A stretch of 64,000 nt of DNA, taken from Enemella dayhoffiae (lineage in GTDB: Bacteria; Actinomycetota; Actinomycetes; Propionibacteriales; Propionibacteriaceae). Positions within the stretch are counted from its first letter, which is position 1, and the number at the start of each line of letters is the position of its first letter. The notes under the pieces were generated by a model. It did not search any database, had not been told where the DNA came from, and was given only the letters and a program-made list of their open reading frames with translations. Below, in pieces: positions 16,485 to 27,537 of the stretch. The translations under genes and the position numbers were made by a program. The stretch spans positions 124,001 to 188,000 of the forward strand of contig NZ_NMVQ01000001.1 of assembly GCF_002250625.1 (NCBI RefSeq). Direction: 5' to 3'.

Positions 16485-17231
16485 CCCCTCCGGCTCGAGC
16501 AGGATCCGCAGACGGTTCAGCAACTTGGTCAGCAGTCGCGACACCTGCACCTGGCTGACACCGAGCTCGGCACCGATGTCGGCCTGGCTGCGCTCCTCGA
16601 TGAACCTCATCCGGAACAGGGCGGCGTCCCGGTCGGACAGCCCGGCGAGCACCCGGCGCAGGTGGGCCCGGTCGAGCACCCGCTCGTACTGGTCCTCGTG
16701 GGCGGCCACCTGGAGCAGTTCCTCCGGACCGCTAGGGGCCGCCGAGTACGCCCGGCGGCTCAGATTCGCGTCGCGCACCCGGCCCGGAGTGATCCCGAGG
16801 ACCTCGGCCACCTCGTCGTCCGTGGCCGAGCGGCCGAGTTGTTGCCCGAGGTGGAGGCGTTCCCGGGAGACCTCACCCTGCAGTTCCTGCAGGGCCCGCG
16901 GGGGGCGTACCAACCACTCGTGGTCACGGAAGTGGCGCTTGACCTCACCGACGATCGTCGGGACCGCGTACGCCGTGAAACCGGCCGGAGATCCGGGACG
17001 ATAGCCGCGCACAGCCTTCACCAGGCCCAGCCGGGCCACCTGGAGCAGGTCGTCATGGTCCACGCCACGCCCACGATAGCGCCGGGCGATGGACTCGGCG
17101 AGCGGGAGTGCGGCGACGACAGCGGCCTCGCGGTCGGCCTGGGAGGGGCCGTGTTCCGACTCCGCCAACAAGTCATCCATCGCCACGTTGAGTTGATCGC
17201 GGACAGCAACACGAGTTGGGAGCGATGACAT
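16461..17231 (-). CDS. SigB/SigF/SigG-type RNA polymerase sigma factor
   Basis: Alternative sigma factor of the group 3 type that directs general-stress or sporulation-like transcription in actinobacteria. The 256-residue protein has region 2 (LPLAESIARRYRGRGVDHDD, then LVKAVRGYRPG), region 3, and region 4 with the helix-turn-helix RSQADIGAELGVSQVQVSRL. The ATG at 17231 follows AGAGGGGACC; an in-frame extension to 17306 lacks a site. No anti-sigma or anti-anti-sigma gene adjoins it. The leader has GTTAACTCACGGG (minus strand, 17323-17311). It is overlapped at its 3' end by the convergent unknown gene. Confidence 0.91.
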   Translation of the reverse strand: MSSLPTRVAVRDQLNVAMDDLLAESEHGPSQADREAAVVAALPLAESIARRYRGRGVDHDDLLQVARLGLVKAVRGYRPGSPAGFTAYAVPTIVGEVKRHFRDHEWLVRPPRALQELQGEVSRERLHLGQQLGRSATDDEVAEVLGITPGRVRDANLSRRAYSAAPSGPEELLQVAAHEDQYERVLDRAHLRRVLAGLSDRDAALFRMRFIEERSQADIGAELGVSQVQVSRLLTKLLNRLRILLEPEGSTQHRAG

Positions 17232-17363
17232 CGCAGGTCCCCTCTGAGAACAGCAGCTCATACGGGGCACCACTGTTGGACCACGCCTATACCTCAAGGG
17301 AAGCACACCCCCCGTGAGTTAACAAGGAAGGTCCGGCTTAGGCCGGCGCGGCCCGCTACCGGG

Positions 17364-18134
17364 TCATCTGTCCGGGTCGGCCAGGGCGACGACTCTGCCG
17401 GTGCCGTTGACGGGGCGCCCGCGCTCGGTCGCCAACTCCTCGGCGATGTCGCGCAGCTTCACGTTCAGGTGATTGGACGCCCGGCGCAGGATCGCGAACG
17501 CCTGCTGCTCGTCCACGCCGTGCCGCTCCATCAGGATGCCCTTGGCCTGACCGATCACGTCGCGGGAGGTGATCGCCTCCCGGAGCCGGTCCGCCGTGGC
17601 TCGCGCCTCCGCCAGGCGCACCCCCATCCCCGCGATGCCGGCGATCAGCACGGCCTGGTCGCGGTCACCGTCGGTGAACGCATAAGGGGTGAAGGAATAG
17701 AGGTTGAGCGCTCCGGGTGGGCTGTCGGGGCGCGCCGGGTCGGGGTGTCCGCAAAGTCCGGCAGCCAGCAGCGCCCCGATCCCGAGGTCGGCGACCTGGG
17801 GGCCGAACACCGGCCAATGACCGTTCTGGGCCAGATCGCCCGCACCAGAAGTCGGGGCCGAGGTGGCGGCCACCTCGATGCAGGGGCCCTGCTGGGTCTT
17901 GTACTGGAGTTCGTCGGCCCGTTCGACCCACGCGTCGGAGGCGACCATCGTGTAGGGCTTCATGTCGTCACCGAAGATGGTGATGCTGGCCCCGTCGACC
18001 CGTTCCAGCAGCCGGACGGTGAAACGGACCACTCGAGACAGCACCTCGACCGTGGTCGGTTCGCCCGCCATCAACTCCGACAGCAGCGCCGACACCGGGA
18101 TGTCGCCAGACATGTCCGGGTGATGATCCGCCAT
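17364..18134 (-). CDS. GAF-ANTAR response regulator
   Basis: A 256-residue cytoplasmic protein with a GAF sensory domain (residues ~15-170, containing YKTQQGPCIEVA and LNLYSFTPYAFTDGDRDQ) and a C-terminal ANTAR RNA-binding domain (SRDVIGQAKGILMERHGVDE, then AFAILRRASNHLNVKLRDIA). ANTAR domains bind paired hairpins in nascent RNA and cause antitermination. The ATG at 18134 is preceded by GAAGGGGG; an extension to 18206 is not supported. It is downstream of no obvious operon partner and lies 132 bases from the sigma-factor start on the same strand. The GAF ligand and the RNA targets are unknown. Confidence 0.9.
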   Translation of the reverse strand: MADHHPDMSGDIPVSALLSELMAGEPTTVEVLSRVVRFTVRLLERVDGASITIFGDDMKPYTMVASDAWVERADELQYKTQQGPCIEVAATSAPTSGAGDLAQNGHWPVFGPQVADLGIGALLAAGLCGHPDPARPDSPPGALNLYSFTPYAFTDGDRDQAVLIAGIAGMGVRLAEARATADRLREAITSRDVIGQAKGILMERHGVDEQQAFAILRRASNHLNVKLRDIAEELATERGRPVNGTGRVVALADPDR

Positions 18135-18558
18135 TCGCCCCCCTTCCCCGGCGACCGGGTGCTGTCCCGGGCGCCCCAGTCCCAACCTGCCTCGCCAAGG
18201 AGACAAGCTACCTCACCGTAAATGGGTTTCCGGTCCGGCTCACTCCGCTTCACCCGGGGGTCGGTCGCTTGAAACGAGCGGGGATTGGGGACCCGCGGGC
18301 GTGTTCGTCGGTGGACTGGGCCGACACCCGCGGGCCGGTGGCTCGTGTGGATTCGCCACGCAGTCCAACCCCCGGTCGGGGGTGTGGACGCCTCAGCGGC
18401 GAGCCACCTCACAAGTCCGTTGATCATTCATCGGTCGGACCACCTCCTTTCCTGCGTGCGGTCAACGCTAGGTCGATCGCGGCTCGGCGACAAGGGGTTT
18501 TCCGCCGGTGGCAGACTCGGCCGTGGAGCAGGCGCTGTCGGAGCGAGGAGCGGGAGTG
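18135..18558. other. 424-base intergenic region with a large inverted repeat
   Basis: No convincing gene. It lies between the divergent GAF-ANTAR and carboxylesterase genes. The main structure is an inverted repeat at 18363-18389: GTCCA ACCCCCG - GT - CGGGGGT (bulged G) TGGAC. A second weaker inverted repeat GTCGG/CCGAC lies near 18309-18327. Hairpins next to an ANTAR gene are worth noting because ANTAR proteins bind RNA stem-loops, but the strand and transcript are unknown. Confidence 0.55.
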
Positions 18559-20133
18559 ATGCGGGCACTGGAGATCCAGACCCCTGACGGGTGGTTGCGC
18601 GGCGTCGCCGGCGACGAGGTGGCGCACTGGCGTGGCGTACCGTTCGCCGCTGCGCCGGTGGGCGAGTTCCGCTGGCGCGCCCCGCAGCCGGTCCAACCGT
18701 GGCAGGGTTTCCGCGAGGCCGACCGGTTCGGGCCGATCTGCGCGCAGCCTCGCTCGGCCGGGCTCGGCAGCGGCGCGCAGCGGCGTACGCCCCAGTCCGA
18801 GGACTGCCTCACCCTGAACATCACCGCACCGGCGGAGCCGAGCGCTGATTCCCTGCCGGTGATGGTTTTCATCCACGGGGGCGCGTTCGTCAACGGTGCC
18901 GGATCGGATCCGGCCTACGACGGATCACAGCTGGTCCGCCGCGGTCAGGTCGTCTACGTCTCGCTCAACTATCGGCTCGGGGCGCTGGGCTGGATGCACT
19001 TTGACGAGTACGCCACCGCGCAGCGTCCGATCGAGTCCAATCTGGGGCTGCGGGACCAGCTGGCGGCGATGGAGTGGGTCCAGCGGAACATCTCCTTGTT
19101 CGGCGGGGATCCCAACCGGGTGACGGTTTTCGGCGAATCCGCCGGAGCCATCTCGATCACCACCCTGCTCTCGTGCCCGCGGGCGGAGGGATTGTTCGCC
19201 GGCGCGATCGCGCAGAGTTCCGCGCCTCGGGTGGTGCCGCACCTTGAGCAGGCGCACCGGTGGGCGCGGGAGTTTCTCGGCTATCTGGTGGCGAACCCCG
19301 ACGACGGGGACGAGGTGCGGGCCCTGCTGGAGGAGGTCACCCCGGCCGAGCTGAGCCTGGCGCTCTCCCGATTGTCGGCGGCCGGGTTGCGCGACGAGCC
19401 GTCGGCGATTCCGGTGGTGCCGGTGGTGGACGGCGACCTGGTTCCGCGGCTTCCGGTGCCAGCGATCGCTGACGGGGAAGGGATTCCGGTACCGCTGGTG
19501 ATCGGCACCTGCGACCGGGAGGGGACGTTGTTCTCGCACTTCTCCCCCACCCACCCGAGCCTGAAACCGACCTGGAAGCAGATGGTCACCAAAGCGCACT
19601 CGTTCGTCGACCAGGTGGGGGATCCCGACGACGCGGAGGGGGACGAGACCCCGCCGGCGACCCAGCTGCGCGAGATCTATCCGGGCTATCCGAAGCGGGG
19701 CGCGCTGGCCGACCTGGCCGGGGACGGCGCGTTCTGGTATCCCTCGGTCGAGGTGATGGAGGCGCACAGCTGCCATGCCCCCACTTTCGCCTACCGCTAT
19801 GACTATGCGCCGCGACTGATGAACATGATGGGCGTGAACGCCACCCACGGCGGGGAATTGCTGCCCGTGTTCGGAATCTATGACAACGAGATCGGCCGGT
19901 TCATGACCGCGCTCGGCGGCCGCGGGCACTACGAGGGGCTGACCGCGACCATGCAGGACCAGTGGTTGCACTTCGCCCACCACCAGCGCCCGATGGACGA
20001 CTGGCCGCCGTACCGGCTCGAGGATCGCTGCACGATGATCTTCGACCGCGACCCTCGCGTCGAATCCGACCCCCGCTCCGACCGCCGCCTGGCCTGGCAA
20101 GCCGTCACCGGCCACCTCCCCACCGCTGACTGA
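18559..20133 (+). CDS. Type-B carboxylesterase (para-nitrobenzyl esterase family)
   Basis: Alpha/beta-hydrolase of 524 residues acting on carboxylic esters. The oxyanion-hole segment VFIHGGAFVNG, the nucleophile elbow FGESAGA, and a late histidine in NATHGGELLPVFG form the expected catalytic set. There is no signal peptide. The ATG at 18559 follows GAGGAGCGGGAG; an in-frame ATG-free extension to 18508 is less likely. Its TGA (20131-20133) lies inside the first unit of a block of dispersed hairpin repeats. The natural substrate is unknown. Confidence 0.9.
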   Translation: MRALEIQTPDGWLRGVAGDEVAHWRGVPFAAAPVGEFRWRAPQPVQPWQGFREADRFGPICAQPRSAGLGSGAQRRTPQSEDCLTLNITAPAEPSADSLPVMVFIHGGAFVNGAGSDPAYDGSQLVRRGQVVYVSLNYRLGALGWMHFDEYATAQRPIESNLGLRDQLAAMEWVQRNISLFGGDPNRVTVFGESAGAISITTLLSCPRAEGLFAGAIAQSSAPRVVPHLEQAHRWAREFLGYLVANPDDGDEVRALLEEVTPAELSLALSRLSAAGLRDEPSAIPVVPVVDGDLVPRLPVPAIADGEGIPVPLVIGTCDREGTLFSHFSPTHPSLKPTWKQMVTKAHSFVDQVGDPDDAEGDETPPATQLREIYPGYPKRGALADLAGDGAFWYPSVEVMEAHSCHAPTFAYRYDYAPRLMNMMGVNATHGGELLPVFGIYDNEIGRFMTALGGRGHYEGLTATMQDQWLHFAHHQRPMDDWPPYRLEDRCTMIFDRDPRVESDPRSDRRLAWQAVTGHLPTAD

Positions 20134-20225
20134 GCCCCAAACCCTGGCTGAGCCTGTCGAAGCCACCCCCCACGCCGGCTGAGCATGTCGAAGCCACCCC
20201 CACGCCGGCTGAGCGAGTCAGAGCC
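20127..20225. repeat. Cluster of hairpin repeats overlapping the esterase stop codon
   Basis: GACTGAGCC at the esterase stop, then TGGCT-11 bases-AGCCA (20145-20165), GGCT...AGCC (20177-20195) and a third unit GGCTGAGCGAGTCAGAGCC (20207-20225). Each unit is a short stem with a loop of about 11 bases. Stem bases covary between copies elsewhere (CCCT/AGGG at 57435). Lies between convergent esterase and thiM. Confidence 0.8.
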
Positions 20226-20234
20226 GAGCCGACC

Positions 20235-21009
20235 TCACCGCAACCCGACCCGCTCATCCACGGAATCCGGCTCCAGCAACGCCAACTGGTCGAGCAACGC
20301 GATCTTGAAGCTCCCCGGACCCCGGCTCAGTTCCGCTGCGTCCTCCGCCGCCAGGGTGAGCCAGCTGATGGCGGCGAGCGTCGCCGGCCACGGTTCGGCG
20401 ACGGCCAGGCAGGCGGCCAGCAGTCCGCCCAGCGCGCACCCCGTCCCGGTGACTCGGGCCAACGACGGGTGTCCGCGGTCCAGCATCCCGGTGCGCGAAC
20501 CGTCGGTCACCAGATCCTGTTCACCGGTGACCGCGACCAGCGAGCCGTGCCGCTGCGCGAGCGCGTCCGCGGCCTGGGACGCGTCGGCGACGGTGTCGGT
20601 GGCGTCGGGCCCTGATCCGCCGGCACGCCCCCCGGCCAGGGCGAGCACCTCCGAGGCGTTCCCCTTCACCACCGTGGGCCGCAACTCGAGCAGCTGCCGA
20701 GCCAACGGCGTACGCACCGGCGCCAGCCCGACGGCCACCGGATCCAACACCCACGGGAGTCCCCGTTCGACCGCAACTCCCGCCGCGGCAGGGATCCCGG
20801 CCGCCCCGTCGTCACTCAGCGAACCGAGGTTGATCAGCATCGCGTCGGCCGCCGTGGCCAGGGTGGGCGCCTCGGCCTCGGTCTCGGTCATCATCGGCCG
20901 CGCACCGGCGGCGAGCAGCGCGTCGGCGACGAAGTTCATCGTCACGGCCGCGGTGAGGCAGTGCACCAGCGGGCGACGTTCCCGAACGGCGGCGACCACC
21001 TCGCTCAAC

Positions 21010-21017
<8 letters not shown>
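20235..21017 (-). CDS. thiM: Hydroxyethylthiazole kinase
   Basis: Phosphorylates 4-methyl-5-(2-hydroxyethyl)thiazole to feed thiamine phosphate synthesis, a salvage step. The 260-residue protein has the ThiM N-terminal segment VHCLTAAVTMNFVADALLA (VHC(L/I)TN in most), AGARPMM, the middle DPVAVG, and the anion-hole motif TGTGCALGG. The ATG at 21017 overlaps the end of the upstream transporter gene by eight bases, so translation is coupled. It is the last gene of the thiC-transporter-thiM transcript and so lies under the TPP riboswitch. The NFV/NTV substitution in the first motif is minor. Confidence 0.93.
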
Positions 21018-24204
<3,187 letters not shown>

Positions 24205-24311
24205 GGGTTTCGCCCACCCTAGCGCGCGCTCGCCGGCCCCACTGCCACGGGTCGGCCAACGGTGCGTTCCAAACTCGGGACAGCCGACCCGGAAACCTCT
24301 ACTCTTCCGAC

Positions 24312-25142
24312 ATGGCCCGCCCACCCGTGTCGTTGAGCATCGCCGGCAGTGACCCCAGTGGTGGCGCCGGTATCCAGGCCGACCTGAAAACCTTCGCCCG
24401 GCTGGGGGCCTACGGGACGGCGGTGCTCACCGCGCTCACCGCCCAGAACACGCGCGGGGTGACCGGTTTGCACGTGGTGCCGGCCGGGTTCGTGGCCGAG
24501 CAGTTGCAGACCCTGCTGGCGGATGTGCGCGTGGACGCGGTCAAGCTGGGCATGTTGGCCAACGCCGAGATCGTGGCGGTGGTGCGGGAATTCTTGGCCT
24601 CGGAGCCGCTCGCGTCGGCAGACTCTGTGCTGGACCCGGTGATGGTCGCCACGAGCGGGGACCGGTTGCTGGACGACGCCGCGGTGGGAGCGATCCGGGA
24701 GCTGGTGCCGCTGGCCGCGGTGATCACCCCCAACGTCGCCGAGGCGGCGGTGCTGCTGGATCGATCGGAGGCGGTCGACGTCGCGGAACTGGTGGCGCAG
24801 GCCAGCGACCTGCGTGGCGCGTTGGGCGCCCAGCGGGTGCTGCTGAAGGGTGGCCACCTGGGCGGACCACAGGCGATCGACGTGTGGGCCGACGATTCGG
24901 GCGTACGCCAGCTCGCGGCGACGCGCGTTGAGACGCGGAACACGCACGGCACCGGCTGCACCCTGTCGTCGGCGCTGGCCGCACTGCGGCCCCAGCGTGA
25001 CGACTGGTGGCACACGGTGCGGGATGCGAAGCGGTGGCTGACGGCGGCGCTGTCGACGGCCGATCGGCTGGAGGTCGGTGGGGGCCACGGCCCGGTCGAC
25101 CACTTCGCCCCTTTCCCCACTGCAGCAGGAGAATCCGAGTGA
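24312..25142 (+). CDS. thiD: Hydroxymethylpyrimidine/phosphomethylpyrimidine kinase
   Basis: Ribokinase-fold kinase performing the two phosphorylations of HMP to HMP-PP. The 276-residue product begins MARPPVSLSIAGSDPSGGAG, with the classic SIAGSDPSGGAGIQADLK substrate loop, then VTALTAQNT, DPVMVATSG, and the anion hole NTHGTGCTLSSA. The start at 24312 is chosen on homology; no good ribosome site precedes it and the transcript may be nearly leaderless. It is divergent from thiC across the riboswitch leader and is not itself preceded by a THI element. Its stop overlaps the GTG of a broken flavin monooxygenase gene (GTGA). Confidence 0.95.
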   Translation: MARPPVSLSIAGSDPSGGAGIQADLKTFARLGAYGTAVLTALTAQNTRGVTGLHVVPAGFVAEQLQTLLADVRVDAVKLGMLANAEIVAVVREFLASEPLASADSVLDPVMVATSGDRLLDDAAVGAIRELVPLAAVITPNVAEAAVLLDRSEAVDVAELVAQASDLRGALGAQRVLLKGGHLGGPQAIDVWADDSGVRQLAATRVETRNTHGTGCTLSSALAALRPQRDDWWHTVRDAKRWLTAALSTADRLEVGGGHGPVDHFAPFPTAAGESE

Positions 25143-25891
25143 GCACGATCGTCATCGGAGCCGGGCCGGGCGGACTTGCCGCGGCGGCCGCTTTGAAGCT
25201 GCGCGGGGAGGAGGTGGTGGCGCTGGAGCGCGCCCACTCGGTCGGTTCCACCTGTGCACGCGTCGACCTATCGCAACGGGTCGGCGTACGCCGGAAAACG
25301 TGTCCTGGTGGTGGGAATGGGCAACACTGGCGCCGAGATCGCCACCGACCTGCATGAGCACGGCGCGTCCCGGGTGTGGATCTCGGTGCGCACCTCGCCG
25401 TGGATCCTGGCCCGCGACCAGGGCCCGGTGGTGACCGCGAACCTGCTCGGGATCGTGGTGCGCCACCTCCCGGTACGCCTGGTCGACGCGATCGGTTCGT
25501 TCCTCTGGCGGATCGAGGGTCCGGACCTGCGCGCCTACGGGCTGCCCCGGCCGGCCGGTGGGCTCTATTCGGGGGTTATGCAGGGTACGATCCCGTGCAG
25601 GATGTCGGGATCGTGCGGAACATCAGGCGGCGTGAGGATGGTGGCACGGTGGTGCTCGAGAGCGGCCGCCGACTGGAGCCGGACGTGGTCCTCGTCGCCT
25701 GCGGGTACGCCACCGCCCTGGAGGAGTTGATCGGCGACCTCGACGTGCTGGATGCTGGCGGCCACCCGCGCTCGGTTGGGGGTACGCCGGCCCGCCCCGG
25801 CCTCTATTTCACCGGCTTCACCAACCCGATCTCCGGGATGTTCCGCGAGCTGCGGTTGGACGCCGAAGCGATCGCGCGGTCCTTTGGTTAG
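25139..25891 (+). pseudogene. Flavin-containing monooxygenase pseudogene with internal deletion and frameshift
   Basis: Remnant of an FAD/NADPH monooxygenase. The first frame (from GTG 25139) encodes the FAD motif VIGAGPGGLAAAAALKLRG and stops matching near 25250. A second frame, from 25254, resumes at the NADPH-binding site RVLVVGMGNTGAEIATDL. A third frame, from about 25596, encodes VQDVGIVRNIRRR through VVLVACGYATALEE to the end FRELRLDAEAIARSFG. The first junction is out of frame and lacks the ~100 or more residues that normally lie between the two dinucleotide folds, so a deletion occurred near 25250. The second junction fits loss of one G in ATCCCG|TGCAG. The GTG overlaps the thiD stop, so the gene was part of that transcript. 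It also overlaps the convergent nuclease gene by four bases. Confidence 0.9.
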
Positions 25892-27192
25892 GCCGAGTTT
25901 GATCGTTCAGAGGCTCCACGGTTCACGTGGCGTGTTTCAACCTCGATGTTGGCCGTCGGTGTGACCATGTCGGCCCGCACGGTCGCCTCTTCCAGGGGCC
26001 CGCTGTAGTTGGTCGTCAGGTAGCCGCGCAGTTCCTGGCTGCTCCTAACACCCATCCCGCTGAGGACCTCGATGATGTCGCGTCCCGACAGAATCACAAT
26101 CGGGTGCCCATCCTCACGCACTTCTTTGTATACCTGCTCGGCGACGTGCGCCGTTGTAATCATAACTCCGAAATCTCGATGCTTCAGTCGAGAGATCAGC
26201 CGACTCATGTCTTTGACTCCGACGGAGTTGCGCCCCGGGGCGTAGCACTTGGCTTCGAGGGCAAACTCGATCCGTACTGGGTCCGCCCGGGGCCCGACGA
26301 GGTACTGGCCAACACCGTCACGTCCGCCATCACGGCTTGGACGAGTCACATCGACGCTATCGACGTTACGGTCAGCGTGGAGCCAGATCTGCGCGGCCAA
26401 GTGCTCGAAGGCAACTGGCCTTGTTGCAAAGTGCTCATGGATAATCTTCAGGAGTTCCAAACCCTGGCCACCTGGCGGGTACTGGTCATCCCGGTCACGG
26501 ATTTTCGCAGTGCGCTTCGCCTCGAGTGCATCATAGACGCGACCGCGCACCCACCGCTTCCATGCTTTGGGCGCGTGAGGCCCGAGGGGGTTGCCTGCCC
26601 TGACCTCGTCGATCCACTCGCGCGAAACCGGATCGACGTTCAAGACAGTGAAGTGTGCACGGTAATTCTGGAATCGCAGCTCCCGAGTTGTACGCCAGAC
26701 GGCGACGAGTTCCTCTTCCGCGGTCAGCCGCGAAGACCCAGGAGCAAGCAATCCTCGGAACAAGACATTTCTGCCATCCGCAGTCTTCTGGAACAGCAAG
26801 AAGGGTGGCACCTTGACTCGATCTTCAGGGCCTCCGTGAGTGAGCTCAAAAACCTGGCGCAAGAGAAGATTCCCTTTGCGAGGTGTGTCGTGGAGTCCTG
26901 AGCCGGGCTTCTTGTTGTCGCCGTAATAGGTAAAGTCCCCGGTGACCGGGTCAATGGAATCGGGCCAATCCGTGTCCTCGCCAGAGGTGTAGAGGACGAC
27001 CAGCTTTACGCCCTGTCCCCGGATGCTGCCAATGGAGCGGAATCCACCCATGTTGCCCACCCCGGGTATGAGCTTGGAAATGGGGTCATCCCCTGCATTG
27101 CCAGCGCTGCCGCCCGAATAGACCTGATCGATCCGCAGGATCGCCCCGCGAAGGCTGTCGAAGGACACCGGGGTACTCGTGGTCATGCCCAC
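25888..27192 (-). CDS. AspBHI/Mrr-like modification-dependent restriction endonuclease
   Basis: A 434-residue solitary restriction enzyme. Residues ~15-190 resemble the AspBHI N-terminal domain, which recognises 5-methylcytosine in DNA (IDQVYSGGSAGNAGDDPISK, LVVLYTSGEDTDWPD, GDFTYYGDNK). Residues ~260-385 form an Mrr-type catalytic domain with RDGGRDG (D288) and E313-A-K315 in ALEAKCYAPG, the PD-(D/E)xK core. No methyltransferase adjoins, consistent with a type IV/IIM enzyme cutting modified foreign DNA. Base composition is noticeably lower in GC than its neighbours, a sign of transfer. It is downstream of a small gene interrupted by TAG on the same strand (gap 68 bases). The active-site residues appear intact. 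Confidence 0.85.
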   Translation of the reverse strand: MGMTTSTPVSFDSLRGAILRIDQVYSGGSAGNAGDDPISKLIPGVGNMGGFRSIGSIRGQGVKLVVLYTSGEDTDWPDSIDPVTGDFTYYGDNKKPGSGLHDTPRKGNLLLRQVFELTHGGPEDRVKVPPFLLFQKTADGRNVLFRGLLAPGSSRLTAEEELVAVWRTTRELRFQNYRAHFTVLNVDPVSREWIDEVRAGNPLGPHAPKAWKRWVRGRVYDALEAKRTAKIRDRDDQYPPGGQGLELLKIIHEHFATRPVAFEHLAAQIWLHADRNVDSVDVTRPSRDGGRDGVGQYLVGPRADPVRIEFALEAKCYAPGRNSVGVKDMSRLISRLKHRDFGVMITTAHVAEQVYKEVREDGHPIVILSGRDIIEVLSGMGVRSSQELRGYLTTNYSGPLEEATVRADMVTPTANIEVETRHVNRGASERSNSA

Positions 27193-27260
27193 GATGCTAA
27201 AGGACGCGGAAATCGGCGAGCAGGCAACCGATCAAGAATTGAGTCGTCACGCCCGAGCCG

Positions 27261-27503
27261 CTACCGCGAGACCCCCAGGTTGTCTTGCAGGATCTTGATT
27301 AGTTCTTGGGCGTTGCGCCGATCAAGTTGCAGGGTTTGGCTGACCCCTTTCTTTCTGGAGACCCGAGTGTCCGACCCGTAGGTGCTCAACTGGAGAAGCC
27401 GAGTTCCGTCGGGTGCGATCACAACCTGCTAGCCACAATCCACTTCCGTTGGATGACTGCGACTGTCCCTCTTGTCAGGGTGGAAACGATTCCCGCGTGC
27501 CAT
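27261..27503 (-). pseudogene. Small conserved protein gene interrupted by an in-frame TAG
   Basis: One continuous frame from ATG 27503 to TAG 27261 has 81 codons with a single internal stop, TAG at codon 25 (27431-27429). Before it: MARGNRFHPDKRDSRSHPTE, VDCG; after it: QVVIAPDGTRLLQLSTYGSD, TRVSRKKGVSQTLQLDRRNA, ending ILQDNLGVSR. The coherent protein-like sequence on both sides resembles small (~70-80 residue) actinobacterial proteins of unknown function with a TEVxC...LLQLSTYGS...SQTLQLD pattern, recalled from memory. One base change from TAC, TGG or CAG could create the stop, or TAG could be read through. It sits 68 bases before the nuclease gene on the same strand. The 345-base gap between the nuclease and patatin holds nothing else I can support. 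Confidence 0.72.
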
Positions 27504-27537
27504 GTGGCCAGGCTAGAGCAGCCGAATACGCCTGTGC

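Noticed and set aside
25927-26901. Plus-strand open frame of about 324 codons opposite the nuclease gene
   Set aside because: No domain is recognisable, and the minus strand shows AspBHI/Mrr motifs with catalytic residues.
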